Shown here: piece after piece, positions 11,275-21,810 of the stretch | How positions within the stretch are numbered: the stretch's first letter is position 1 | Layout: each line of letters opens with the position of its first letter | DNA from: Atherix ibis | Lineage: Eukaryota; Arthropoda; Insecta; Diptera; Athericidae | NCBI GenBank assembly: GCA_958298945.1 | Contig: OY282607.1 | Span: forward strand, 75,632,868 to 75,696,867 | Length of the DNA: 64,000 bases | Direction: 5' to 3' | Program-made: the position numbers and the translations under genes | The notes under the pieces: model-generated | The model's database searches: none | What the model was told of the DNA's origin: nothing | The model's input: the letters and a program-made list of their open reading frames with translations, nothing else

Positions 11275-12561
11275 GGGTGGTCCATCTAGCGGTTGCATTT
11301 TGAACCATTATTTATTTGAAGTACTTGAGTTTTAAGTGTCATCACGAATTGACAGATTGTTAGTTGAAAGTCTGAATTTTACGAAATAGTTATCCATACG
11401 CTTGAAGAAAACTGGGAAATATTGAGAACTTACTTCCAAAGTAGTGTGTCTTCAACCCAAAGTGTGAGAAATTTAAAAAAAATATGAGTAAAGATCGAAT
11501 GCCATCACGTCAACATGTGGGCAAATTCGTAAAGCGAGTTCGCAAAACTGGTTTATTGGTTGCCAAAGCAACTCGTTTACGCTTCAATAGTATGACCGAG
11601 AATATTGCCGCCGTTGCTGAAAATGTCCGTGATCATCAATCAACATCAACTCGTCACCGTTCTCAGGAATTGAACATTTCTAGCACTTCTCTGTTGAGAA
11701 TTTTGCACAAAAACCTCGGTATGAAAGCTTACAAAGTTCAATTAGTTCAACAGCTAAAGCCGCATGACCATCCGATGCGTTTTCGGTTTGCCCAATGGGC
11801 TCAAGATTAATTGGCCGAAGATGAGCATTTTTACCGAAAAACCATCTTTTCCGATGAGGCCCATTTCCACCTCGATGGGTATGTCAACAAACAAAATTGT
11901 CGCATCTGGGGCTCAGAAAATCTATACGTCACCATGGAAAAGCCGATGCATCCACAACGAGTCACTGTTTGGTGCGGATTTTGGACGGGACGCATCATTG
12001 GCCGTTTTTCTTCGAAAACGATGAAGAAGCCGCCGTTACGGTCAATGGTGAGCGCTATCGTGGCATGCTCAACGAACTTTTGTTTCCAAAAGTTGAAGAG
12101 AATGGCATGAACGACATTTGGTTTCAACAGGACGGGGCCACTTGCCACACAGCCAACGTAACAATCCAACTTTTGGGCACTGCTTTCGAAAACCAAATAA
12201 TCAGCCGAAATTCTGATGTCAATTGGCCGCCTCGGAGCTGTGATTTGAGCCCGTTGGATTATTTTCTGTGGGGAGCCGTTAAGGATAAATGTTACGCAAG
12301 CCATCCAGAGACAATTAAGGCCTTAAAACACGAAATCAAAGTTGCCATGGAAGAGATACAGGCCTAGACAATCGAAAATGTACTGAAAAATTGGGTCGAG
12401 CAAATGGGGTACTGTAACGTACACAGTACTGTGTACTGTAAAGAATTTTATTCTTAAATTTCAAGGTTCAATCTTTCTAATAAAACCGGAAATTTAAAAA
12501 AATATACACTAGTTTTTTTTTATTTACTTTTTAAAATGGAACTTCTAAATGGTCCACCCTG
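11275..12561 (+). mobile_element. DD41D (rosa-like) Tc1/mariner element, decayed
   Basis: The right end reads ...ATGGTCCACCCTG with TA at 12562-12563. The left end near 11269-11275 reads GGGTGGTCCATCTAGCGGTT, an inverted match (CAGGGTGGACCATTTAGAAG). The exact left boundary is uncertain because TA occurs at 11267 and 11273. The transposase lies between the termini with full coverage. The octamer, terminal and protein families differ from all DD34D copies in the window. Confidence 0.85.
11397..12457 (+). pseudogene. DD41D transposase, three or more breaks
   Basis: The N-terminal region TLEENWEILRTYFQSSVSST at about 11400 is a frame away from the longer open stretch MSKDRMPSRQHVGKFVKRVR (from 11484); the switch falls in an A run near 11475-11482. 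HTH-type blocks follow (LNISSTSLLRILHKNLGMKA). The first catalytic Asp is in IFSDEAHFHLDG, the second in WFQQDGATCHTA, the third in CDLSPLDYFLWG. I count 41 residues between the second and third Asp, which defines the DD41D group. Breaks are a TAA at 11808-11810 (AQD*LAEDE), a one-base loss near 12000 (GRIIG then PFFFEND), and a TAG at 12365-12367. The frame ends VEQMGYC... at 12455-12457. Family naming comes from remembered DD41D characteristics. Confidence 0.85.
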
Positions 12562-13895
12562 TATAAGTGAATTATTTAATTTTATAATATTATAATAAAC
12601 AAAATTTTATTTTCAGCAATAATCAAAAATTTCCATAAAAACAACAGATCTTCCTAGTATATTTTATTTAGAAACCATATTCAGTAGATTTTTGGTGAAT
12701 ATTGTTATAGCTTTGCCCATACAGATTATTTATTCGGATAAATCTTTACTGGTATATATTATTTTAATTCATTTTTTTCTAAAAGACACTTAATAGAATA
12801 ATATAAAAATACTATTAAAATTATCAACCATATTATTTGTATAATAAATAAATTTTCATATGTAATTCAACAGAAATGTGTATAATCAATTCTTATAATA
12901 CCTTTTTTTTTAATCACCTTTAAGAAAAACCTTCGTCTTTCTAATCAATCACTAAAATATTCAGTTTCATAAAAAAATAAGAATAGCATAATAAGGGTAA
13001 TATGAAATAAGTAAAATATCTTGAAAGGAAATGATGAAATTATATTTGATATTGTTATAATTGGAAAATTTTCACCATACTGTAACAGCAGTGTCCATAG
13101 AATTGTGTGAAAATTGAAAATATGAAAGAAAATAAGGGAAAATCTTTAGAAAAGAAGATTTATTAAATTTATATACCTAGAGAACAGGTGCTCTCTTCGT
13201 TCACCATAAATATTGTTCGTTACTTATCATAAAACGATTTATTATTCAAAGAACTGAACAATAGCTTTTGTGATATATATTATTATATTTTATTATAAAT
13301 TCAATAAAGAAATTATTGAATATGATTTATTTTTTGTTGTTGAATTATTTACCAATTTTATTGATATTTTAAAATGCTTCCCGCTTAACAAATAGAATAA
13401 TTTTAATATATCTTAAAATATTTAAACACGAACATTCTATTAAATTTTTGAATTATAAAATTTTTAGAATAATTTTGAAACCTTAGTGAATATATTTTAT
13501 TTTGTTGGATTTAGAAGGTCTTCTAATTTAAAAATTATAGAAAATAATATATACTTTTACTCTAGTGGAGACTATTTAACTATTTAAATTAAATAATTTT
13601 TCTTTTTGATTTTCTGAAAAAATTATTAAAATATGATCTGAAATATACCATATTATTATAAAATGTGAATTTTTTAAATACATATATCTATATTGTAGAT
13701 ATTAAAAGTATATTAATTAAATACAATAATTTTACATGTGAAATAGATAAGAGTTTTTTCTTTGAAAGTATTTTATAACTTTATTTTTGAAGCTACAACG
13801 ATTTTTCAAAAATGTATATATGTTCAATTTACTTGATTAACATTTAAGTAGGTATAGTATTATTTATAAAATATAATTGCTGATTATTTAAAGTA
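12562..13895. other. A/T-rich non-coding stretch
   Basis: No gene, RNA or element recognised; the sequence is dominated by A/T tracts. Confidence 0.6.
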
Positions 13896-15174
13896 CGAGG
13901 GTACTTCAATAAGTCCTTAGAAAAAGATGAAAAAAAACTGTTTTTAAAAAAAAATTTTTTATTTTCCAACATAATCTCCTTTTAGCTCTATATACTTTTC
14001 CAACCGGTTTCCCAAAATTTTTATCCCGTCCAAAAAATAGGATTTCGGAAGTTCTGCAAAATACTCATCCGTTTGAGTAATGACGTCCTCGTTGGAAGTG
14101 AACCGTCGTCCGCCAAGCCATTTCTTCAGATTGGGGAAAAGAAAATAGTCACTCGGGGATAAATCTGGTGAATAAGCGGGATGCTGCAACAATTCCATTT
14201 TCAATTCCACAATTTTGGCCATGGAAACAGCGCAGGTGTGCACACGCGCATTGTCCTGATGCAAGAGGATTTTTTTCTTCTTCAGATGGGGGCGTTTCTC
14301 TTTGATTTCCTCGCTCAACCGTTGCAATAACGACGCGTAATACGCTCCTGTTATTGTTTTTCCTTTTTCCAAGTAGTCGATAAAAATGATGCCTTGCGAA
14401 TCCCAAAAGACCGTGGCCATCACCTTGCCGGCCGATGGCACAGTTTTTGCCTTCTTCGGAGCCCGTTCACCCTTGAAAATCCACTGTGATGACTGTCTCT
14501 TCGTTTCTGGAGTGTAGTGTGAATCCAGGTTTCGTCCACAGTGACATATCGACGAAGGAATTCGGCAGGATTGCGATGAAAGAGTGCCAACATAGCCTCA
14601 GAGTCCACTACATGATTGCGCTTATTCTCCTCTAAGAGCAAACGCGGCACCCATCTTGTCGACATTTTTTTCACAGACAATTTTTCATGCAAAATTGAAG
14701 CGACTGTACCTTGTGATATGCCCGTGGCCTCAACTAATTCGCGCACTTTAATTCGCCGATCGTCCAAAATCAGATCGTGGATTTTGTCGATGATTTCAGG
14801 AGTAGACACCTCAACTGGGCGTCCTGAACGATGTTCATCTTTTGTGGATGAACGTCTACGTTTAAATTCATTCACCCAATTGTAAACCGTCGCAAACACA
14901 GGTGCAGATGTGCCATGAACTGCATACAACTCGGCTTTGATTTCTTTCGGGCTTAAGCCTTTCAAATGGAGATGTTTTATGACAGCCCTAAACTCGCTTT
15001 TTTCCATTGTTATGCACAAATAAATGTCGTTAACTTTAATCGACGATAGAAATTGACCTACGCTATGGATCGAGCTGACAGCTTTCCTGTCGATAATGCT
15101 ACTTACAAAAAAAAATCTTTACCGACACTACGAGCGCAATTTCTCGGATTTTCTAAGGACTTATTGATACCTCG
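13896..15174 (-). mobile_element. Irritans-like mariner, family A, copy 1
   Basis: 1,279 bp with TA on both sides (13894-13895, 15175-15176). Ends are CGAGGGTACTTCAATAAGTC and, inverted, CGAGGTATCAATAAGTCC, followed by TTAGAAAA. Two further copies of this family are at 36840 and 48759. Compared with them the terminal GGGTCGTTC is altered on both sides. Confidence 0.95.
13959..15007 (-). pseudogene. Irritans-like mariner transposase with one frameshift
   Basis: About 348-codon mariner transposase. From the start MEKSEFRAVIKHLHLKGLSP it carries the HTH region, GRPVEVSTPEIIDKIHDLIL, the second HTH with GISQGTVASILHEKL, and the linker WVPRLL. The first Asp is in TVDETWIH; the frame then breaks near 14515, where one base is missing relative to the 37-kb copy (GAGTGTAGTGTG against GAGTGTAGTAGTG). 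The second frame continues through VFWDSQGIIFIDYLEKGKTI, LLHQDNARVH (second Asp), YSPDLSPSDYFLF (third Asp) and ELKGDYVGK before the stop at 13959. Apart from that single indel the catalytic residues look complete. MCIT at 15019 is an alternative in-frame start; MEKSEF fits the family. Confidence 0.92.
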
Positions 15175-17763
15175 TAAAATGTATAAAATATAAACTTCCC
15201 ACAATTGGAAGGTTTTCCAACTGGAGTGAAAATATTTAATTCGGAGAAGCACAATGTGAACCAGTATTTCCATTAGTTATTATACTATACTATAGTTTAT
15301 TCCAGGCTTGCAAAAAATCAATTTCGCATAAAATACCATGTAAACATATTGAAAGTAATATATCCATTTGTTGAATGTTGATTAGGGATAAACAAGAAAA
15401 TTGTTTTATCTTTAAGTTAAAATAATTACTATAGAAGAATTTATGGCAATACTTCTTAATTAATTAATCACAATTCTTCTACAAAAGTTCAACGATATGG
15501 TTATGTTTAAGTTGTATTTATGTTTGTATATAATTTAGTAAGATGTTTTTTTTCCATTTTATAGAAATATTTGGTAGAAATAACCATTTAGTAACCAAAG
15601 GAGCTTTATATCATCACAACTGTACCGCTTTCGTATGTGTCAAAACAATATAAAAAAAGGCGGCTTGATTATTACTCACATAGGTCTATGGGAAACTGTA
15701 TAGTATTATAAGAATATATTCCCATCTGAAACAGATGAATAAACATGCTGTGTATTCCTAAAACCGAAATATTTACCTATAGCAATGGATTCTATTCGTA
15801 AGCCCATGTTACTGACAAAAGCTTCTATCCATATCAAGCGGATTAGCACTATAGCAACTAAAACTGGCAACGGCAAATGGCACTTTTATTTGCCTTTATT
15901 TATTTTCCTTATACGACTCTACCTTTTTTTTCCCACAAATATTTTCATATATATTTTGTTTTTCTCGTATTTTATTATAGAACAGCATATATTTTCACTT
16001 AATTCTTCTTATTTGTATACTTTTACCACCTACTATCTGAATTTTGGCAACATTCTAAAGCATACAATATCAACACTTATAATGCATAAAACTATCATCT
16101 ACAAATTGAATATATGTATAAAAACTTGTATTGTATATATATGGTATTATTATAATTGAAGGTGTTTAAAAGGATTTCTGAATAAATATCCTTGGAAGAA
16201 CCTTGAGCATATTTATATATAATATGGTATAAAATTAAGTTATCAATTTAAATAATATTCTATGGTAAACTACAATTGTAATTTTTAAATGTTAAATATA
16301 TAAACAAATCCTTTTAAATATAATTATTTTAAAATGTATCAACTATCATTTTTGAAATATTTTCTAATCAAAATATTTCTAAAAATTTCTGCTTTTGTAA
16401 TATTAATTTTTTTCTTCTATGAATTATTATCTGCGGCAGCAATTTCTATCAAATGTTTTTTTAGGAGGTTTTCCTATAATATAAACTGACTTCAAATGGA
16501 TCTCAAAAATATATTTATAATTTTATGTTTATAGAAATCGTTTTTGTAGTAATATTTAAATTATTATTTTTATAGAATCTTTACTCAAATATAATTTCTA
16601 AAAGGAGTATTCGATAATAACTAAAGGTAGACTGGTTAAATATATTAGGTGTTGATTCGTTTTCAAGACTTTTGTCTACTATTCACTGGAGAATGATTTT
16701 TGCGGTATTTAAATTAGAATTTTTTTTATTTAATTCATAAATTCATATCTTTTATATATATCTTGTATACTACTCAAAATTAAATTTTATTGCTCTAAAG
16801 TAAAAAAAGTAAATATATTTAAAATAAAAATTACATAAATTTTTAAGATAAACACAACCAGTTTAATTAGAAATAGTAACTTATTAATCTATACAAATAT
16901 TACAGTTCCCCACCATAATTCTAAGACATAAAATTCCAGCTCAACATAAAAGCATGTACATAAAATCTAAAGGAAAATTTATTAAAATTTGTTTTTATTG
17001 TTAAGGAAGAATTTGATAAAGCAAAAAAAAACCATCATCGAAAAAGGTTGATAAGAATTAAAATTATGTTTTCAAAATTTGAATACAAATATTCCATCAG
17101 AATTATATTTTCAGTTCAATTTTTACTTTATAGACAAAAAAGCAAGAAAGAAAAAATATTGCTTTTTCTTGTGAATATTGTTAAAGTATACTGTGAAAAT
17201 TTTATTTCGATAAATTATGGTCCTTTTGGCCGGAAGGGACTTATCCGGGTACCGGATATGAGTGAAATAACAACATTAAAATGTTTTTATAGAAAGGATT
17301 AATAGTCGGAAATAAAATCTGATAATTATGTATTCTAAATAAGTAAATATATAACTAAGTAGTCAGTTGGTAGTACAAAATAGGGTAAGCTCAATTTTTT
17401 TTAACTAAGATTTTTCTTTTGATAATAAAGCTCTACTTCGTTTTATTTTTCTATAAAATACTCCTTTATTTTTTAATTTATTTTCATTTGATTGTATTAA
17501 GAAGAAGAGTTATTCTATTTATCTTATCAAGTAACCCTTTTAAAATTCACCATTTACAAATTGTATTGAATCAGATATAAATGTTGAATTATAATGGTGT
17601 TTGTTGTTACCATTTTTTCTATTATTATTATGAGCAAAAAATTATAATAACAATAACAGATAATTTGGAATAATATAGTTCTTAGATAAATGGACTTTAT
17701 TATTTATATGAAACATAGATAATATTTTATTTTATGCATATTTAAATATATAAACTAAACTTA
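15175..17763. other. A/T-rich non-coding stretch
   Basis: Open frames at 15785-16159 and 17048-17302 have no recognisable domain. The first 40 codons of the former are less A/T-biased than the rest but match nothing I know. No element ends were identified. Confidence 0.5.
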
Positions 17764-17984
17764 CGAGGTCTGTTCAAAAAATATGGCGAATTTTGAATTT
17801 CCGCGGGTTACGTATATTCGATTTTCGATTTTTTGTGGCGTTATGTTGATACTCATGTCTCTCACTTATGCAGACAAATTCGGCCATTTTGAATGTTCAG
17901 TTAATTTTGGACAGCTGCTTTGCTTGCACGTGTTTTGGCTCGTCTTCAATTTTTGCACATTCCAAAAAATGGATCAAAGAATCT
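17764..17984 (+). repeat. Left arm of long inverted repeat (leader plus start codon)
   Basis: This is the 5' terminal repeat, leader and first codons of the mariner transposase. The partner is 18840-19056. Mismatches and 1-2 base indels are scattered, and the arms share TTGCTTGCACGTGTTTTGGC and CATGTCTCTCACTTATGC without change. Confidence 0.9.
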
Positions 17985-18820
17985 TTATCAAATTTTGTGT
18001 GAAAAATGAAATTATTTGCGCGGACGCATTCCAAATGTTGCCTGTGGCATATTGTAAGGATACCTTGGACCGAAGCAACATTTATCGGTGGTATAAAATG
18101 TTCTCAGAGAGACGAGAAGATGTGAACGACGAAAAGCGGGCCGGACGCCCGAGCACGTCTACAACAGACGAAAACATTGAGGAAGTGAAGAAAATAGTAT
18201 TGGCCAATCGTCGAATCACCGTTAGAGAAGTTGCTGAAGACTTAAACATATCGATTGGCTCGTGCCAGTCGATTTTTACCAATTATTTGAGCGTGAGACG
18301 GGTCGCGGCGAAATTCATACCAAAATTGCTCAATTTCGACCAAAAACAGCATCGCAATAAGATTGCTAAGGAGCCGTTGGACTCTATCCCCGACGACCCA
18401 AATTTGCTTCAGAGGATCATAACTGGTGACGAATCATGGGTTTATGGTTATGACGTGGAAACCAAAGCTCAATCATCCCAATGGAACCTGCCGCACGAGC
18501 CAAGACCGCAAATTGCGCGCCAAGTTCGGTCGAATGTGAAGCTTTTGCTTACAGTTTTCTTCAATTGCAGGGGCGTGGTGTATCATAAATTCTTGCTACA
18601 GGATAGAATGGTCAATAAGGAATATTACCTGCTAGTTATCCGCAAGTTGCGCGGAGTAATCCGCCAGAAACGCCCGGATTTGTGGAAGAACAAAAATTGG
18701 CTTTTGCACCATGATAACGCCCCTGCTCACGCGTCTTTGCTTGTGCGCGAATTTTTAGCTAAAAACAACACACTTATAATGCCGCAGCCACCGTATGCCC
18801 CAGATCTAGCGTCCTGTTAG
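17969..18820 (+). pseudogene. C-terminally truncated mariner transposase
   Basis: The start MDQRIFIKFCVKNEIICADA fits the family; the frame stays open upstream to 17783, but that part lies in the terminal repeat and is leader. The order is HTH with NIYRWYKMFSERREDV, GRPSTSTTDENIEEVKKIVL, second HTH REVAEDLNISIGSCQSIF, FIPKLLNFDQKQ, ITGDESWVYGYDVETKAQSS (first Asp), VFFNCRGVVYHKFL, LLHHDNAPAHASLL (second Asp) and PQPPYAPDLASC. TAG at 18818-18820 then sits exactly where the third catalytic Asp of CDFFLFPK belongs. FFLFPKQIL continues for a few codons before the inverted copy of the 5' end begins at 18840. About 55-60 C-terminal residues normal for mariners are absent. It should be catalytically dead. 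Confidence 0.92.
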
Positions 18821-18839
18821 TTTTTCTTGTTCCCGAAAC

Positions 18840-19056
18840 AGATTCTTTAATCCATTTTTTTGGAATAAGCAAAAATCGAAGACGAGCCAAAACACGTGCA
18901 AGCAAAGCAGCTGTCAAAAATTAACTGAACATTTAAAATGGCCGATTTTGTCGGCATAAGTGAGAGACATGAGTACCAATATAACGCCACAAAAAATCGA
19001 ATATATACGTAACCCGTGGAAATTCAAAATTCGCGATATTTTTTTAACACACCTCG
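18840..19056 (-). repeat. Right arm of long inverted repeat
   Basis: Inverted, diverged copy of 17764-17984. It includes a start codon followed by TTAAAGAATCT in the minus direction, so it could only have been 5' sequence originally. It ends at a TA. Confidence 0.9.
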
Positions 19057-20576
19057 TATATGTTGTTTTCAATAAAAAAAACTGTTTTTATGTTTCAGAT
19101 TTTTTAAACTGTCCCTATATTGATGAATAATTACGATAATTTTTTATGTTTCGAGAAAAATATATCTTAAATGTATATTTTACTTTGTGTTTGTGGTTTT
19201 TTTTTAACTTGCAAATATATATGTCAAAGCAATATTGAGCCATTGATGCTATTTGATCATGTGCAGTCCAAAACTTTGAAAATAGTTACAGGGCAGCAAA
19301 TATTGCTTACATCTATATAACGTTTATTTTAAATACTCCATGTTAGTTTTGTTTATATCAGTACAATAATATATTTTACTTTCAGTCGGGGACATAATAC
19401 TAATGTTATTGTTTAAAAGTTATTTATTAACACAGCTAGAAATTGACAAAATTTTCGAAAATTATGTTTTCAAAGTTGTGTACATAAATATCTGGCAATC
19501 ATTATCTATATAAATTAAATTATTTATAAATTCAAATTTTTTTCTAGAATATGGAAAATAATCTCTGCTATCAGAAAACATGTTCTTGTTTAAAAAGTAA
19601 AATATAATAACATGTAAAAAATACTATAAATAATTTTTTTACAATTTTAAAAATTATTATTATAAGTTTTATTAAAAATTATAAGATTACTTAAACTATT
19701 TTATTTTAAATAAAATTCTAATTTATTATAAATATCATGAAATATTAATTTATATTGTTAAATAATAAGATAATTAGTAATTATATATATTTTATCCTTA
19801 TATATTTTTTTATTATTTAAAATTAATAATATTATGATTATTATTATCAAAAAATTTGCAAGAAAACAATATTTTAAAGAGAATAAACACTTTTTGAATA
19901 AAATAATTAAAAAAGGCAGAATTACTACAATATATTATAATTAAGAAAATATCAAAAAAACTTTAATATATAAACTTTTTCAACAAAAAAAAAAATTAAT
20001 AATAACATTACAAAATTAGTACCCATAAACACTCGAAAATAATTTAAATAATATATTTTCATAATAAAAATACGGTCGTTGTCGTTACATGATGATTGTG
20101 CCCAAAAACCAAGACACAGTCTTACAGTTAACATTTGCGATTTAACACAATATTTGCTGTATGACTATGCCCCAGTAATGAGCTTTTTGGCTGTTTCATA
20201 AAAAGAAAGCAATTTATATTATTATTTATTTATAAAAAAATATTTTAAATTATAAAAAAAACAATTCCAAAATATATTATTGTAATTAAACTAAAATAGT
20301 ATATTTAAGAAAACGAATAAAATTGTGGTGATTTTATCACAGCGGATGACTTTAATAAAATTATAAAATTGGCCCTGCTTATATTATATAATGAATTCTG
20401 CTATCGATAATTTATTGTTTTATTACCTAAAGGATCTAAAAGACTAATAAGCCAATTTTCCAAATATTACAATATTTTCTGTAATGTTACCATTTAATTA
20501 AAGAATGCCTTAAATTAAATCCGGAAATGACAGATGTTAAAATTTGCTCTTAATTAAATTTGTCAACTGAATGAGT

Positions 20577-20672
20577 ATGAGAATTTTTTATTTATGGTAA
20601 TGAATTTAATTTAATAATAATCGTACGGTTAATAATAAATTAAATTCATTACCATAAATAAAAAATCCTCAT
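20577..20672. repeat. ~37-bp near-perfect hairpin
   Basis: ATGAGAATTTTTTATTTATG... at 20577-20613 pairs with ...CATAAATAAAAAATCCTCAT at 20636-20672. One G/A mismatch is seen near the tip of the arms. The spacer contains CGTACG. The arms span TTATTTATGGTAATGAATTT without error. It has the form of a foldback or miniature element, but no target duplication is obvious. Confidence 0.85.
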
Positions 20673-20818
20673 AGTCATTTAACTTTTGATTATTAATATC
20701 AACAAGATTCATTTGTATAATGAGTTGAAAAATTTCAACTTTTAATTTAATTTAATCTACTTTTAAGAAGTTTATACCTTTGATGCAAAATAATTTTTTT
20801 ATATTCTATGGATTACTG

Positions 20819-20871
20819 TTTAACAGAAATATTAGAAATTTTCTGAATTTTAACAGAAATATTAGAAATTT
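20819..20871. repeat. 23-bp direct repeat, 30-bp period
   Basis: TTTAACAGAAATATTAGAAA plus TTT occurs at 20819-20841 and 20849-20871 without mismatch. Confidence 0.85.
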
Positions 20872-21574
20872 CTTTTACTTATTAATTGCTCTTATTATAC
20901 ATTTAAAAATAGTTCGATTTTGAATTTTAGCTTTTTAGAACCTTTATATTTATACATTTATTCTAAGTTTAGTGCCTGTTATTCACTGAGTGAATATCAA
21001 GTACGGTAATAGGGAATTGTCATGATTAATTTATTAATGTAATTTTCCAAGTAACTATAAAAATAACATTAATAATTAAAAATAGGAGAGACAGGATTTA
21101 ATAAACTAACTCGGAAACAAAATATAATTTTTATTAGAAGTTGGAGAGGTAAAATTTTATAATATACTAGAGTTTAGCTGCCTATGGTTTTTCTAATAAA
21201 TTTTTCGATTTATCGTTTCAAGCATATAATATTGTAATTTAAATTTAAAAAAGTGCAACGTATAATATACTATATTTTATTTTATTTTATACCTCGTTTA
21301 TTTGAAGAAAATATATTTATTAGAATATATATAAAAGTAATAACGAGTTATTTATTGTAGAATTTATAGCTTTATCATTTAAGAGTTGTCAAATATATAA
21401 CATATATCAATAAAAGTTGTATTTATTTAATTCAATATTTCCCATTTTACTTTGTTTAACAGCCAATGCGTCATAAATTATAGAAAACAATCTACAAATG
21501 TGAAGACTCTGCTGTAGCTACTTTTTTTTCAAGCTTCTGAGCTTGAAGATTAAATTTGGATCATAGGTATTTTC

Positions 21575-21810
21575 AAAAAAACAGCATCACAATCCACACA
21601 ATATGACAAATTTTAGCTTTATTGCGCAAAAAGTTCCCAAGACGCATAATTTCGAGATATGGTGATATTAATTTTTCTCCTAGATCGTGCGATTTGACGC
21701 CGGTAGAATTAAGACATTACGGACGATAAAATGATAAGAAATCGAATACTATAATAATTAAATGATTTTGCAGACGAATAATAGATATGCCAGCTGCTGA
21801 ACTTTTATAG
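21575..21810 (+). pseudogene. Second DD41D-type transposase scrap
   Basis: The plus-strand frame gives LLRKKFPRRIISRYGDINFS followed by PRSCDLTPVELRHYG and a stop. This aligns by eye with the block of the 11.3-kb DD41D copy that reads IISRNSDVNWPPRSCDLSPLDYFLWG. Upstream, NSITIHTI sits where the QQDGATCHTA second-Asp motif should be, so that Asp is not recognisable. The third catalytic position reads Glu (TPVE) instead of Asp. Downstream RRIIDMPAAELL resembles the C-terminal IRRI..PAEML block. Neither terminus is visible; this is a small internal fragment. Confidence 0.65.

Larger units (their letters stand above)
17764..19056 (+). mobile_element. Mariner with ~220-bp terminal inverted repeats
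   Basis: 1,293 bp between TA dinucleotides at 17762-17763 and 19057-19058. Ends are CGAGGTCTGTTCAAAAAATA and, inverted, CGAGGTGTGTTAAAAAAATA. The inverted match does not stop at about 30 bp: it continues at high identity from 17764 to 17984 against 19056 to 18840, through the whole 5' leader and into the start codon. The right arm contains, reading inward on the minus strand, ATGGATTAAAGAATCT, a copy of ATGGATCAAAGAATCT at 17969-17984. The transposase 3' coding end and native 3' UTR are missing. The simplest reading is replacement of the 3' end by an inverted copy of the 5' end. Confidence 0.9.
19057..21574. other. A/T-rich non-coding stretch
   Basis: No gene recognised. The stretch contains the hairpin at 20577-20672 and the direct repeat at 20819-20871, and has long A/T runs between 19600 and 20340. 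Confidence 0.55.

Noticed and set aside
15785..16159. A 124-codon open frame as a possible membrane protein
   Set aside because: The second half is F/I/Y/L-rich because the DNA is A/T-rich. No domain, splice context or conservation evidence is visible.
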